Positions 8,481 to 17,660 are shown, counted from the first letter of the stretch. The stretch is DNA of 64,000 bases from JAHEJV01 sp964653555 (GCA_964653555.1 CAZZFT010000001.1:62001-126000), one strand, 5' to 3'. The notes: generated from the sequence alone by a model not told the origin. A program made the numbers and translations.

Positions 8481-10161
8481 GGGTCAGCCGGTGGAGGGAG
8501 ACGGCGCGGCACGGGAACGGGCAAGCGGCGAGGCGACCGGCCTCGACGCGCGACGGCAGCATTACCGGCGGTGCGGACTCCACACCGACGAGCAGGTGGG
8601 CTGGCTGTTGACCCGGGCGGCGGAGCGCTGGCCCGATCGCGAGGCGGTGATCTGCGAGGGCCAACGCTGGACCTTCGCTGCGCTCCACGACTGGACCGGC
8701 GCCGTGGCCCGCGCGCTGGTGGAGCGCGGCATCGCGCCGGGCGACCGCCTGCTCTGGCAGCTCCCCAACAGCGTGGAGGCGCTCGTGCTGCACCTGGCGG
8801 CCTGGCGGATCGGCGCCGTATCCGTTCCCGTGGTGCCGATCTACCGCGAGCACGAGATGCGGCTCATCCTGCGGGACGTGCGGCCTCGGGCCGTGGCGTT
8901 CTCCGCGGCGCTCGGAGCGCGCCGCCCGGCCGTCGAGATGGATGCGCTGATGGAGTCCGTCGGCGTGCGACCGGCGCTGAAGCTCTCGGTCGGTGGCTCG
9001 GCCGGTGACGGCTGGCTTCCGGTTCCGGAGCCGCCGACGCGTGGGGGCGTCATGGGGGTCGGGCTTCCCCCTCCGCTTCCGCCGGACGCCTGCTGCCTTG
9101 TTCTCTACACGTCGGGAACCACGTCCGCTCCCAAGGGTGCCATGCACGCCTCGCGCTCTCTCCTCGCGACGATCCGCCTGTGGCGCGACACCTACCATTT
9201 TACGCCCGAGGACTGCTTCATCGCGGGCTCCCCGATCACCCACGTCGCGGGGCTCCTGCTCGCCGTGCTGTTGCCGGCGGCCACCGGAGCGCGGGCGGTG
9301 GTGATGCCTTCCTGGGACCCGGATCGCGCGGTGGCGCTCTGCGAGTGCGAGCGCGCGACCTTCAGCTGTGGCGCCACGGTCTTCCTCCAGGGCTTCGTGG
9401 AGCGCTACGAGGCCGGCGCTGCTCCGGTCCACCGGCTTCCCCGCTTCATGTGCGGGGGAGCGGCCGTGCCGCCGGCGATCATCGAGCGCGCGTCGGCGGT
9501 GGGCGTCCAGGCGTGGCGCTGCTGGGGCATGACGGAGGCGCCCACCGCCACGCTCGCCACGCCGGAAGACTCTCTCGAGCGCCGCGCGCGCCGCGACGGC
9601 TTCCCCACCGAGGGGTGCGAGATCGAAGCGGTCGACGCCCTGCGGCGCCCGCTGCCGCTCGGAGAGCAGGGCGAGCTGCGCGTTCGCTGCGCGCAGCAGA
9701 TGCTGGGCTACAGCGACGCCGAGGCGAACGCCGCCCAGCTCGATCGCGACGACTGGTTCTACACCGGCGACGTCGGCTTCGTCGACGGTGAGGGCTGGGT
9801 CACGATGACGGGGCGGAAGAAGGACATCATCAATCGGGGCGGCGAGAAGTTCTCGTCCCAGGACATCGAGCACGCCATTGCCAGCCATCCTGTGGTCGAG
9901 TCGGTGGCGGTGGTCGGGGTTCCCGATCCGCGTCTGGGCGAGGCCGTGGCCGCATTCCTGGTTCTGCGGCGCGGGGCGCCGTGGCCCGGTGAGGCGGAGA
10001 TCGTCGCGCACCTCGAGACGCAACGGCTGGCTCGTCCGAAGATCCCCGTGCACTGGCAGGTGGTGGAGAGCCTCCCGATGACCTTGTCCGGGAAGGTGCA
10101 GAAGCATCTCCTGGTCAACCGCTGGCATGCGGAGCGGTCGGGCGCACCGTGCGCGGGATAG
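8461..10161 (+). CDS. AMP-dependent acyl-CoA synthetase/ligase
   Basis: A 566-residue ANL adenylating enzyme. It has the phosphate loop LYTSGTTSAPKGAM near residue 218, CWGMTEAP (adenine/acceptor motif), the TGDVGF and TGRKKDIINRGGEK hinge region, and the C-terminal lysine in LSGKVQKH. The layout resembles cyclohexanecarboxylate- or 2,3-dihydroxybenzoate-type ligases. The GTG/ATG start at 8461-8466 lies inside the end of the LLM gene (20-base overlap), so the operon is tightly packed. The first 35 residues are not part of the domain, and a slightly later start is possible. The substrate is unknown. Confidence 0.88.
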   Translation: MMRAPPEGQPVEGDGAARERASGEATGLDARRQHYRRCGLHTDEQVGWLLTRAAERWPDREAVICEGQRWTFAALHDWTGAVARALVERGIAPGDRLLWQLPNSVEALVLHLAAWRIGAVSVPVVPIYREHEMRLILRDVRPRAVAFSAALGARRPAVEMDALMESVGVRPALKLSVGGSAGDGWLPVPEPPTRGGVMGVGLPPPLPPDACCLVLYTSGTTSAPKGAMHASRSLLATIRLWRDTYHFTPEDCFIAGSPITHVAGLLLAVLLPAATGARAVVMPSWDPDRAVALCECERATFSCGATVFLQGFVERYEAGAAPVHRLPRFMCGGAAVPPAIIERASAVGVQAWRCWGMTEAPTATLATPEDSLERRARRDGFPTEGCEIEAVDALRRPLPLGEQGELRVRCAQQMLGYSDAEANAAQLDRDDWFYTGDVGFVDGEGWVTMTGRKKDIINRGGEKFSSQDIEHAIASHPVVESVAVVGVPDPRLGEAVAAFLVLRRGAPWPGEAEIVAHLETQRLARPKIPVHWQVVESLPMTLSGKVQKHLLVNRWHAERSGAPCAG

Positions 10162-10201
10162 CGACGCGCGAACCAGGAAGACGAGGGGAGGGCAGCAGAT
10201 C

Positions 10202-11092
10202 GTGCACATCGGCGTCCAGTACGTCGCGTTCCAGTGGCCGTCCGGATCGCCGGACATCGCGTCGCAGGTGGCGGACATCGCCCGCGCGGTCGATGAGTCC
10301 GGCTTTGCGAGCCTGTGGGTCGAGGACCACTTCTTCCAGATTCCCGCGGTCGGACCCGCAGAGGATCCCATGCTCGAGGCCTACAGCACCCTCGGCTATC
10401 TCGCCGCCGTCACGCGGCGCGTCCGGCTCGGCGTGCTGGTCTCGGGCAATACCTACCGAAACCCCGGTCTGCTCGTGAAGGTCGTCACCTCGGTCGACGT
10501 GCTGTCGCAGGGGCGCGCCTACCTCGGCGTGGGGACGGGATGGCTGCGACGGGAGCACGAGGGGCTCGGCTTCGATTGTCCCCCGGTGGCGGAGCGCTTC
10601 GAGCGGCTCGAAGAGACGCTGCAGATCGCCCGACAGATGTGGTCGGACGAGAATGGCCCCTTCCAGGGCCGGCACTATCGGCTCGCCGAGACCCTGTGCT
10701 CGCCCGCGCCCGTATCGAAGCCGCATCCGCCGATCCTCGTCGGCGGCATGGGCGAGCAGAAGACGCTGCGCCTCGTGGCCCGCTACGCCGACGCCTGCAA
10801 CTTCTACATCGTCGACCGCGCGAAGGGCGTCGCTCCCATGCGGCGAAAGCTCGACATCCTTCGCGCGCGCTGCGACGAGGTCGGACGCTCGTTCGACTCG
10901 ATCGAGCGAACGGTGCTGCTCGGGACCTCGCTCGCCACGGGAGGCGAGACGTCGGCCGACGTGATCCACCTCTGTAGCGAGCTCTCGGCGGCCGGCTTTC
11001 AGCACGCGATCTTCATGCTCACGCCCGGCCACGAGCGGGAGCTGGTGGAGACGCTCGCCACGGACGTACTGCCCGAAGCCGCCGAGCTCTAG
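10202..11092 (+). CDS. LLM class F420-dependent-type oxidoreductase
   Basis: A 296-residue luciferase-like protein. Key blocks are GVQYVAFQWPSG at the N-terminus, FASLWVEDHFFQ near residue 39, RVRLGVLVSGNTYRNPGLL near 76, and the C-terminal block KPHPPILVGGMGEQKTLR followed by YADACNF. These last blocks are typical of the F420-dependent TIGR03560-like subgroup (name from memory, not searched). GTG 10202 follows GAGGGGAGGG. It ends the operon with the crotonase, the first LLM protein and the CoA ligase. Two LLM enzymes in one operon suggest two redox steps on the same carbon skeleton. Confidence 0.88.
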   Translation: MHIGVQYVAFQWPSGSPDIASQVADIARAVDESGFASLWVEDHFFQIPAVGPAEDPMLEAYSTLGYLAAVTRRVRLGVLVSGNTYRNPGLLVKVVTSVDVLSQGRAYLGVGTGWLRREHEGLGFDCPPVAERFERLEETLQIARQMWSDENGPFQGRHYRLAETLCSPAPVSKPHPPILVGGMGEQKTLRLVARYADACNFYIVDRAKGVAPMRRKLDILRARCDEVGRSFDSIERTVLLGTSLATGGETSADVIHLCSELSAAGFQHAIFMLTPGHERELVETLATDVLPEAAEL

Positions 11093-11133
11093 CGGGAGGT
11101 ACCGAAGCAGAGCGCCCGTTGCGCTCGATGCCG

Positions 11134-11586
11134 TCAGCCGGTGCGGCTCCCCGCCGCGCGCTTCTCCGCCCGTTCCTTCAGCGCGCGATCCGCTGCCACG
11201 AAGCCCGGCTTCGCCTTGTCGAGGAAGCTGCGCGCCACCGGGACGAGGAGGCCCGTGAAGCGCTCGACGTCTTCCAGGTGGACGCCTCCGTCCGGGCGGG
11301 GGTGCAGCGTGAAGCGGTGGCTTCCGTCGCAGAGTCCCGGGAGCAGCGCGTGTCCGGACCATTCGAGACGCTGCTCGGTCGCGAGCTCGGTCACGCGAAC
11401 TCGGGCCCGGATCTCGCGCTGGCCCGGCGGTGCGAAGCGGGCGCGCAGCCGCTCTCCCAGCGCGAGGGGGCCAACCAACTCGCGGACGAAGGGATTCCAC
11501 TCGGGGTAGGCCGGCAGGTCCGTCAGGATCTCCCAGACGATGCGGGCCGGTGCGTCGATGTCGATCTCGTTGCGGATCTCGTGCAC
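11134..11586 (-). CDS. SRPBCC family (START/polyketide-cyclase-like) protein
   Basis: A 150-residue helix-grip-fold protein, beginning VHEIRNEIDIDAPARIVWEI followed by LTDLPAYPEWNPF, the standard N-terminus of SRPBCC domains that bind hydrophobic ligands. GTG 11584-11586 has AAGGAGG seven bases ahead. It is the last gene of a three-gene leftward operon after the winged-helix gene (13893) and the short dikinase-like gene (13249). The ligand is unknown. Position suggests a link with the dikinase-like protein, but this is inference from adjacency only. Confidence 0.82.
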   Translation of the reverse strand: MHEIRNEIDIDAPARIVWEILTDLPAYPEWNPFVRELVGPLALGERLRARFAPPGQREIRARVRVTELATEQRLEWSGHALLPGLCDGSHRFTLHPRPDGGVHLEDVERFTGLLVPVARSFLDKAKPGFVAADRALKERAEKRAAGSRTG

Positions 11587-11623
11587 TTCGTCCTCCTTCG
11601 GCCCGTCTCCGCGGACCGGTACG

Positions 11624-13249
11624 TCAGTGTTCGCGGGCGGTCGCTCCGAGCGTCGCGCGCGCCCGCTCGAGCTGCACCACGGGTTCGAGCTGCCGGGACT
11701 CGGGCCCGAGCACCTGCGCGGCCCAGGCGAGAAGCGTCGCCACCTCGGGGCGCGGGCCGTCCTCCGCCCGCTCGTTCCCATCCAGGAAGAGTTCTCCGCT
11801 CCCGCCGTCGATCGTCAGCACGCGGCCCGGCTCGATTGCGACTCCGGCCAGGAAGGCCCCGTCGCGCTCCACCGAGAGCGAGGAGATCCCGACCACCGCC
11901 GGCTTTCCCCAGCCGCGCGCCACCACGGCCGCGTGGCTCGCCAGACCCCCCGTCGCCGTCGCGATCCCCTCGGCGACGGCCATCCCGTGCACGTCGTCGG
12001 GGGACGTCTCCCTCCGCACGAGGATCACCGGCTCCCCCCGATCGGCAGCGGCGATCGCGTCGTCGGCCGAGAAGAACGCGCGTCCCGTCGCGACCCCCGG
12101 CGACGCCGGAAGACCCCTCGCGATCGCGGCCCCGGATCCGGAGACGCGCGAACTGGAGAGAGCCTGTCGCAGCTGCTCCGGGTCGACGCGGAGCAGGGCC
12201 TCCTCCCGGGTGAGCGGGAAGTCGCGATCGTCGGCCATGTCGACGGCGATGCGCACCGCGGCGGCCGCGGAGCGCTTCGCCGGGCGCGCCTGGAGAATCC
12301 AGAGCACGCCGCACTCGACGGTGAACTCGACGTCGCAGGCGTCGCGGTAGTGACGCTCCAGGCGGTCGAAGGTCGCGAGCAGCTCCGCGTGGATTCCGGG
12401 GTCGATTTCGCGCAGGGCGCTGAGGGGGAGCGTGGCGTGCGTGCCCGACACGACGTCTTCACCCTGCGCCCCCGGGAGATAGTCCCCGTAGGCAATGCGC
12501 TCGCCGGTCGCGGGGTCGCGGGTGAAGCCCACCCCCGTGCCCGAGATCCCCTCGCGGTTGCCGAACACCATCGCCTGTACGTTCACCGCGGTGCCGAGAT
12601 CGGCGTCGATCCCCTCGCGCGCGCGGTAGGCAACGGCCCGGGGCCCGTCCCAGGAGCGAAACACCGCCTCCACCGCACGCTCGAGCTGCTGTCGCGGGTC
12701 CTGCGGGAACGCCTCGCCGGTGGCGGTCTGGTAGGCAGCGCGAAAGCGACGCACCCGTTCCGCCGCCGAAGCGCGCTCGTCGCCGCCGAAGATGCTCCGG
12801 GGCACGCCCATGACGATCTCGCCGAACATCCGGATCAGCCGCGCATAACAAGCGCTCGCGAACTCCGGCGAGGTGGCGCGCGCGAGCCCCTCGCAGGTCT
12901 CGTCGTTCAAGCCCAGGTTCAGGAGGGTGTCCAGCATGCCCGGCATCGACGCAGCCGCTCCGGAGCGCACACTGACGACGAGCGGCCGGCTCGGATCCCC
13001 GAGAGCGAGACCCAGCGAGCTCTCGAGGCGTGCGAGCGCCGCCGTCAGCTCGGGGCGGAGGGCGTCGAGTCCGTGCCGTCGGTAGCGGTGGAATCCGGTG
13101 GTCGCGATCGTGAAGCCGGGAGGCACGCGCAACCCGAGCCCACGCGTCATCTCGGCCAAGCCGGCGCCCTTGCCGCCGAGCAGCGCTCGCAGCGCGGGGG
13201 CGGGGAGGGCGTGGGGATGGTCGAAGGGGAAGACGTGGGGGGCGAGCAA
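11624..13249 (-). CDS. short pyruvate,phosphate-dikinase-like protein (no PEP/pyruvate barrel)
   Basis: A 541-residue protein. Residues 1-330 match the ATP-grasp nucleotide-binding part of PPDK (GGKGAGLAEMTRGLGLRVPPGF at the N-terminus, VSVRSGAAASMPGMLDTLLN in the middle, VEFTVECGVLWILQARP near the end). Residues about 370-480 are the mobile phosphohistidine domain, with His439 in TGGLASHAAVVARGWGKPAVVG. The C-terminal PEP/pyruvate-binding TIM barrel, which brings normal PPDK to about 880 residues, is absent. Similar short forms are annotated ppdK in mycobacteria (about 490 residues). The start is TTG with a GGAG about 12 bases away, so it is tentative. It could phosphorylate its own His from ATP and pass phosphate to another acceptor. 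Confidence 0.85.
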   Translation of the reverse strand: MLAPHVFPFDHPHALPAPALRALLGGKGAGLAEMTRGLGLRVPPGFTIATTGFHRYRRHGLDALRPELTAALARLESSLGLALGDPSRPLVVSVRSGAAASMPGMLDTLLNLGLNDETCEGLARATSPEFASACYARLIRMFGEIVMGVPRSIFGGDERASAAERVRRFRAAYQTATGEAFPQDPRQQLERAVEAVFRSWDGPRAVAYRAREGIDADLGTAVNVQAMVFGNREGISGTGVGFTRDPATGERIAYGDYLPGAQGEDVVSGTHATLPLSALREIDPGIHAELLATFDRLERHYRDACDVEFTVECGVLWILQARPAKRSAAAAVRIAVDMADDRDFPLTREEALLRVDPEQLRQALSSSRVSGSGAAIARGLPASPGVATGRAFFSADDAIAAADRGEPVILVRRETSPDDVHGMAVAEGIATATGGLASHAAVVARGWGKPAVVGISSLSVERDGAFLAGVAIEPGRVLTIDGGSGELFLDGNERAEDGPRPEVATLLAWAAQVLGPESRQLEPVVQLERARATLGATAREH

Positions 13250-13272
13250 GGGACGGCGACGCTCCAGGATCC

Positions 13273-13893
13273 TCAGTCGGCGCGGCCCGCCGCTGCCTCC
13301 TCGGCCCGGCTGCGCCCGCTGGCCTGGAGCAGTTCCTCGTGGAACTCGAACCAGACGGTGTGATAGCTGTCGATCATCGGGGCGGCGAGGTAGCGAGGAT
13401 CGCCGTCGGCTACGCGGTCACGGGCCCGCGCGAAGCGGAAGGCATAGACCGCGAGGCGTGGCAGATGGCGCCCGGCCGCGTCCGCGAGCGGCGCGAGGCG
13501 ATCGTGGAGCGCCTCGAAGCGCTCGATCACGGCGCGGTCGTAGTCGGGATCGCTGTGGTCGTTGAGCTTCTGGTCTCCCTCGACGTCGCGCAGTTGCCAG
13601 TCCGTGACGATCCGCTTGAACTCGCCGTTGATCGCGTCGAAGCGCTGGTAGATCTGCTCGAAGGCGGTGCGCTCGAGGCCGGCGCGCTCCGTCGCCAGCG
13701 CGCAGGCGAGTGCCGAATGTCCCGGCTCGGTGAGGCGTACCCCGCGCGGCAGCGCTTGAACGAGGCCCTCGACCTCGAGCGCCGAGAGCCTGCTCTCGAT
13801 CTCGCTCGCCTTCGCGCCGAGCGCTTCCACCAGCGCCGACCCGGGGGCGACGCCCTTCAGCCGGAGCGCCTGGAGGAGCGACGTTCGATCCAT
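13273..13893 (-). CDS. winged-helix protein associated with the short dikinase
   Basis: A 206-residue protein. Residues 1-65 read as a winged helix-turn-helix (LLQALRLKGVAPGSALVEAL, then ALVQ-type wing and LTEPGHSAL). The rest is an unusual conserved-looking region with RIVTDWQLRDVEGDQKLNDH and IDSYHTVWFEFHEELLQASG. From memory, proteins of this form occur next to, or fused to, short PPDK-like proteins in actinobacteria. It may be a regulator or an accessory subunit. ATG 13891-13893 is 22 codons after a basic open stretch. It lies 23 bases before the dikinase gene in the same operon. Confidence 0.7.
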   Translation of the reverse strand: MDRTSLLQALRLKGVAPGSALVEALGAKASEIESRLSALEVEGLVQALPRGVRLTEPGHSALACALATERAGLERTAFEQIYQRFDAINGEFKRIVTDWQLRDVEGDQKLNDHSDPDYDRAVIERFEALHDRLAPLADAAGRHLPRLAVYAFRFARARDRVADGDPRYLAAPMIDSYHTVWFEFHEELLQASGRSRAEEAAAGRAD

Positions 13894-13978
13894 CCGGACT
13901 GGCCACCTCGTTCTGCCGCGCCGGCACCGAGACCGCCCCACAAGCGGTTTCGCGCCCACCGACCTGTGAAAAAGATTT

Positions 13979-14006
13979 ACAATACGCTGCCGAACGCGGC
14001 CTTGAA
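13979..14006 (-). promoter_or_regulatory. putative promoter of the winged-helix/dikinase operon
   Basis: Read on the minus strand: TTCAAG (14001-14006), a 16-base spacer, TATTGT (13979-13984). It overlaps the inverted repeat at 14005-14028, so a protein bound there would cover its -35 side. Confidence 0.4.
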
Positions 14007-14028
14007 AGTGTAAATGCATTCACACCTT
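14005..14028. promoter_or_regulatory. 24-bp inverted repeat, operator candidate
   Basis: AAAGTGTAAATG (14005-14016) faces CATTCACACCTT (14017-14028); 10 of 12 base pairs match. It lies in the divergent gap between the winged-helix/dikinase operon and the first PEP-mobile paralogue, where a repressor or activator could control both directions. The core AATGC-TTCAC is shared with the repeat at 24672-24693. Confidence 0.5.
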
Positions 14029-14052
14029 CACGCGCGAGACTCGGTCGACGGC

Positions 14053-15663
14053 ATGGAGCCGGGGGGCCTTGGAGACCCGCTCCACGAGCCCGTGGGCCCG
14101 GACACGGCTTGGCACACTGCGAACATCGCCGAGGCCATCCCCGGAGTCCCGACGCCTCTCGGATGGACCTTCTGGTTCGAGGGTCTCGAGCTCGGTCTCC
14201 GCAGCGCGGCGGCCGGGCTCGGGGTGTTGAGCCGGCGAGAGGTCCGGATCGAGCCGACCCCCGATCGGCGCGCCTGCGCGATCGTCTACGGGCGGCCCGC
14301 AGCCAATGTCGACTTCCTCCGGGCGATCGCGGATCGGGTTCCCGGGTCGTCGGGAGAAGCGCTGGAGCGAAGCTTTCTCGGCGCGGGGCGCACGGAGGTC
14401 GTCAGCCAGCCCACGCGCCGGCGCTACCCGGCGATCGCGCTCCGCATTCCTTGGGCGTTGCTGCGCGTACCGCGCCGCGCACGGCGGGCGCTGGCCGACT
14501 CGGATGCCTGGTGGCATTCAGCGTTGGCGGCAGGGCCTCGGCCCGAGGAGGCGCTGCGCTGGTTCGAGGAGGCGCGCGTTCGCTTCCGCGAGGCCCAGAC
14601 GCTCCAGGGCCAGATCGGAATGCTCTGCCCGCCGCATTTCGACGCGGTCGCGGCCCTGGCGAGGAACGCCGGGTGTCCCGGGAGCGAGATGGTGCTGGCC
14701 ACGCGCGAGGGGGGGGTGATCGAGGTGGAGGAGCTCGCGGCGCTCTGGGAGGTCTCCCGGGGGCGCGTGCGGCTCGAGGACTTCCTCTCGGCGCACGGCT
14801 ATCACGCCCCCGACGAGGGCGAGCTCTCCAGCCATTCCTGGCGGGAGGATCCCCGTCCGCTGCAGAACGTGCTCGCCACCTACTCCGGTCTCGGAGAAGA
14901 CGCGGCGCCACTCGCCGTGCTCGACCGTCAGGCCCAGGCGCGGGCCCGCGCCGAGGCCGAGCTGCTGGCCGGCCTCTCCTCGTCGCGGCGAGCATGGGCC
15001 CGTGCGGTCCTGGCCGCGGCCCGGCGCTTCCTGGCCCAGCGCCAGGTCGGAAAGGCGAGCTTCCTGCGCGTGATCGACGTCGCGCGCGCAGCCGCGCGGT
15101 CCCACGGCGAGCTGTTCGTCCGCCGCGGTGTGCTCGAAGATCCGGAGGACGTGTTCTTCCTCACGGTGAGCGAGCTGCGGGATCCGCCGAAGGCGGCGCG
15201 CGAGGCGGCCGCCCATCGCCGCGAGCGGCGGGCCCACTACCTCGCCCTCGAGATGCCCGAGCACTGGGTGGGCGTGCCGACACCGATGCAGCGCCCCGTC
15301 TCGACGGGGATCTCGATCGAGGCCGTGGGGGCGGGGCCGGGCATCGCCGAGGGGCCGGTGCGGGTCGCGGCCGATCTCGTCGCCGCCAGCGAGCTCCAGC
15401 CCGGCGAGATTCTCGTCTGTCGCCACTCCGACCCCGGCTGGGCGTCGCTGCTGGTGGTCGCCGCCGCGTTCGTGGTGGAGGTCGGGGGCCGGCTGAGTCA
15501 CGCGGCGATCGTCGCGCGCGAGCTCGGCACACCTTGCGTCGTGAGCGCGCGCGACGCGACGAAGCGACTGCGGACCGGCGACCGGGTCCGGGTCGACGGC
15601 GGCGCCGGAACCGTCGAAATCCTCGCGCGAGCATCGGAAGCGTCGACGGCGCGTCCCGGCTAG
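14053..15663 (+). CDS. PEP-utilising mobile-domain protein without ATP-grasp, paralogue 1
   Basis: A 536-residue protein with two parts. Residues 15-400 resemble the middle substrate-binding domain of rifampicin phosphotransferase (opening block IAEAIPGVPTPLGWTFWF; also GYHAPDEGELSSHSWREDPR). Residues about 415-525 are the phosphohistidine swivelling domain, with the catalytic His483 in GGRLSHAAIVARELGTPCVV. Rifampicin phosphotransferase and PEP synthase carry an N-terminal ATP-grasp domain; here it is missing. ATG 14053 is chosen because it aligns with the paralogue at 21482 (DPLH-GPD block). The earlier ATG 14014 lies inside the inverted repeat. It is divergent from the short dikinase, which could supply the missing ATP-grasp function (inference). 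Confidence 0.8.
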   Translation: MEPGGLGDPLHEPVGPDTAWHTANIAEAIPGVPTPLGWTFWFEGLELGLRSAAAGLGVLSRREVRIEPTPDRRACAIVYGRPAANVDFLRAIADRVPGSSGEALERSFLGAGRTEVVSQPTRRRYPAIALRIPWALLRVPRRARRALADSDAWWHSALAAGPRPEEALRWFEEARVRFREAQTLQGQIGMLCPPHFDAVAALARNAGCPGSEMVLATREGGVIEVEELAALWEVSRGRVRLEDFLSAHGYHAPDEGELSSHSWREDPRPLQNVLATYSGLGEDAAPLAVLDRQAQARARAEAELLAGLSSSRRAWARAVLAAARRFLAQRQVGKASFLRVIDVARAAARSHGELFVRRGVLEDPEDVFFLTVSELRDPPKAAREAAAHRRERRAHYLALEMPEHWVGVPTPMQRPVSTGISIEAVGAGPGIAEGPVRVAADLVAASELQPGEILVCRHSDPGWASLLVVAAAFVVEVGGRLSHAAIVARELGTPCVVSARDATKRLRTGDRVRVDGGAGTVEILARASEASTARPG

Positions 15664-15688
15664 GACGCCCGTCCAGAGGAGGAGCTGG

Positions 15689-16039
15689 GTGGGGATCGTG
15701 AAGAAGGTGGGCATGGTGATCTATCCCGTCGCGTCACTCGACGCGGCCGCGTCATTCTACGGAGAGGCGCTCGGTCTGCCGGTGCGTTTTCGCGACGGCG
15801 ATCGCTTCTGCGCCTTCGACGGCGGAGGCGTGACGGTCGCCTTGGCGGCCGGGGCGGAGCGCCTGTGCGATACGCCCGCCGTGTCGTACCAGGTGGACGA
15901 TCTGGAAGGGGCGGTGGCGACGCTCTCGGCTGCGGGGGCCTCGGTGCTGCGGCCCATCGAAGAGGGCCCGCACGAGCGTCGCGCGGTGCTCCGGGATCCC
16001 TCGGGCAACGCCTTCGTGGTGTATGCCCGCCGGAGCTGA
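15689..16039 (+). CDS. VOC (glyoxalase/bleomycin-resistance/dioxygenase) family protein
   Basis: A 116-residue single vicinal-oxygen-chelate domain. It has IYPVASLDAAASFYGEALGL at the N-terminus and VLRDPSGNAFVVYARR at the C-terminus, the usual beta-alpha-beta-beta-beta module. GTG 15689 follows GAGGAG. It is sandwiched between two PEP-mobile paralogues: 25 bases after the first and overlapping the second by 17 bases, so it is very likely cotranscribed with them. The metal ligands expected for an active enzyme are only partly visible, so a binding role is also possible. Confidence 0.85.
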   Translation: MGIVKKVGMVIYPVASLDAAASFYGEALGLPVRFRDGDRFCAFDGGGVTVALAAGAERLCDTPAVSYQVDDLEGAVATLSAAGASVLRPIEEGPHERRAVLRDPSGNAFVVYARRS

Positions 16040-17660
16040 TCCCCGGGAGCGCGCAGCCGCGAGCTGGGACCTGCTGCACGAGGAAGCCGGCCCGCGCGGT
16101 GCCTGGACCCGTGTCAACGTCTCCGAGGCGATCCCCGGTGTGCCGACGCCCCTCACCTGGAGCTTCTGGTTCCCCGTCCAGGAGCTGGGCATCCTGGGAG
16201 CCTGGAACGATCTCGGCCTCGCGCCGCGGTCGGAGGTGCGGATCGCCTCCCGGACCGACGACCGGCTCGGGGCGATCTTCTACGGGAGACCCGCCGCGAA
16301 TCTCGATCTGATGCGGCGCATGGCCGACCGCATCCCGGGCTCCTCCGGCGATGCCCTGGAGCACCAGCTGCTCGGCCGACGACGGTCGGGCCCGCTCTGC
16401 GCGCCGGCCCGCGCGCGCCATCCGGCTATCGCGCTCAAGCTGCCCTGGGCCGTATGGCGCCTGCCCGCCCGCCTGGAGCGCCTGCGCGCCGAGCTGGATC
16501 CGTGGTGGAAGCGGTCGACCGACCCCGGGGCTTCGATCGACGATCCCTCGCTCGTGCGCGACCTGCGCGCGTCCCACGACGCGTTCCTGCGCGTGATGAG
16601 GCCCCACGCGGCGGCCTCGAACATCGCGCAGCTCTGCTACGAGCAGGTGCGTCGGCTCGCCGAAGACGCGCGGCGTCCCGGCCTGGAGGTTGCGCTGGTG
16701 TCCGGGTACAGCGGCCTGGAGGAGACCGCGGAGCTGCGCCTGCTGTGGGACGTGGCGCGAGGCCGGTGCCCGCTCGAAGCCTACCTGGTCGAGTACGGCT
16801 TCCACGCGCCTTCGGAAGGCGAGCTCTCCAGCCGCTCCTGGCGGGAGGACGCGTCACCGCTGCAGGTCGCGCTCCGCGGCATGCGGAAGCGCGGGGAGGA
16901 GGAGAGCCCACTCGACACCGAACGGCGTCAGTCGAGCCGGCGCGCGGAGGCCGAGCGGGAGCTGCTCGCCGCGCTTCCGGTGGGGCGGCGCCGACGAGCG
17001 CGGATCGCGTTGGCGGCGGCGAGGCGCTACGTGCCCCAACGCGAGCAGGGCAAGGCGACGTTCCTGCGGGTCCTCGACGTAGCGCGCCGCGCCGCCCGGG
17101 CGCGCGGTCGGATCTGGACGGAGCGCGGCCTGATCGCGGACGCCGACGACGTCTTCTATCTGTCGCTCGACGAGTTGACCGGTTCCGCGCCTCCGCGGGA
17201 CGCCGAAGCGCGGATCCGGTTCCGACGCGAGCGTCGCGCCGTCTACCAGGGGCTCGAGCTTCCGCAGGCCTGGGTCGGCATGCCCCGACCTCGCGCGCTC
17301 GCCGCCAACCCGGTCGCGCGCGACCGCCGCATTGAAGCGCTCGGGGTGAGCCCCGGCGTCGTGGAGGGAAGCGTACGCGTGGTCGACGATCTGGACGCCG
17401 AGCCCCTCTTCGAGCCCGGCGAGGTGCTCGTGTGTCCTCGGACCGACCCGAGCTGGGCCTCCCTGCTGTGGCTGGCCGGCGCGGCGGTGATCGACGTCGG
17501 CGGCCCCCTCAGCCACGGCGCGATCGTCGCTCGCGAGCTGGGCATTCCGTGCGTCATCAACGCGGGGGATGCGACGCGACGCCTCCGCACCGGCGACCGG
17601 GTCCGCGTGGACGGCTCCGCGGGCACCGTGGAAGTGCTCGGATCCGCTCCTTTCCGTTGA
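16023..17660 (+). CDS. PEP-utilising mobile-domain protein without ATP-grasp, paralogue 2
   Basis: A 545-residue paralogue of the gene at 14053. The opening block is VSEAIPGVPTPLTWSFWFPV near residue 37. Central blocks include YGFHAPSEGELSSRSWRED, YVPQREQGKATFLRVLD and ADDVFYLSLDEL. The phosphohistidine motif GGPLSHGAIVARELGIPCVI places the catalytic His near 498. The N-terminal ATP-grasp domain is absent. ATG 16023 overlaps the VOC stop by 17 bases with no strong ribosome site, which suggests coupling. TTGACG (17657-17662) with TACTGT 18 bases on at its 3' end could be an internal promoter for the following DUF7064-type gene. Confidence 0.8.
   Translation: MPAGADPRERAAASWDLLHEEAGPRGAWTRVNVSEAIPGVPTPLTWSFWFPVQELGILGAWNDLGLAPRSEVRIASRTDDRLGAIFYGRPAANLDLMRRMADRIPGSSGDALEHQLLGRRRSGPLCAPARARHPAIALKLPWAVWRLPARLERLRAELDPWWKRSTDPGASIDDPSLVRDLRASHDAFLRVMRPHAAASNIAQLCYEQVRRLAEDARRPGLEVALVSGYSGLEETAELRLLWDVARGRCPLEAYLVEYGFHAPSEGELSSRSWREDASPLQVALRGMRKRGEEESPLDTERRQSSRRAEAERELLAALPVGRRRRARIALAAARRYVPQREQGKATFLRVLDVARRAARARGRIWTERGLIADADDVFYLSLDELTGSAPPRDAEARIRFRRERRAVYQGLELPQAWVGMPRPRALAANPVARDRRIEALGVSPGVVEGSVRVVDDLDAEPLFEPGEVLVCPRTDPSWASLLWLAGAAVIDVGGPLSHGAIVARELGIPCVINAGDATRRLRTGDRVRVDGSAGTVEVLGSAPFR

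Noticed and set aside
14014..14052. ATG 14014 as start of PEP-mobile paralogue 1
   Set aside because: It lies within a 24-bp inverted repeat, and the extra 13 residues are absent from the aligned paralogue.
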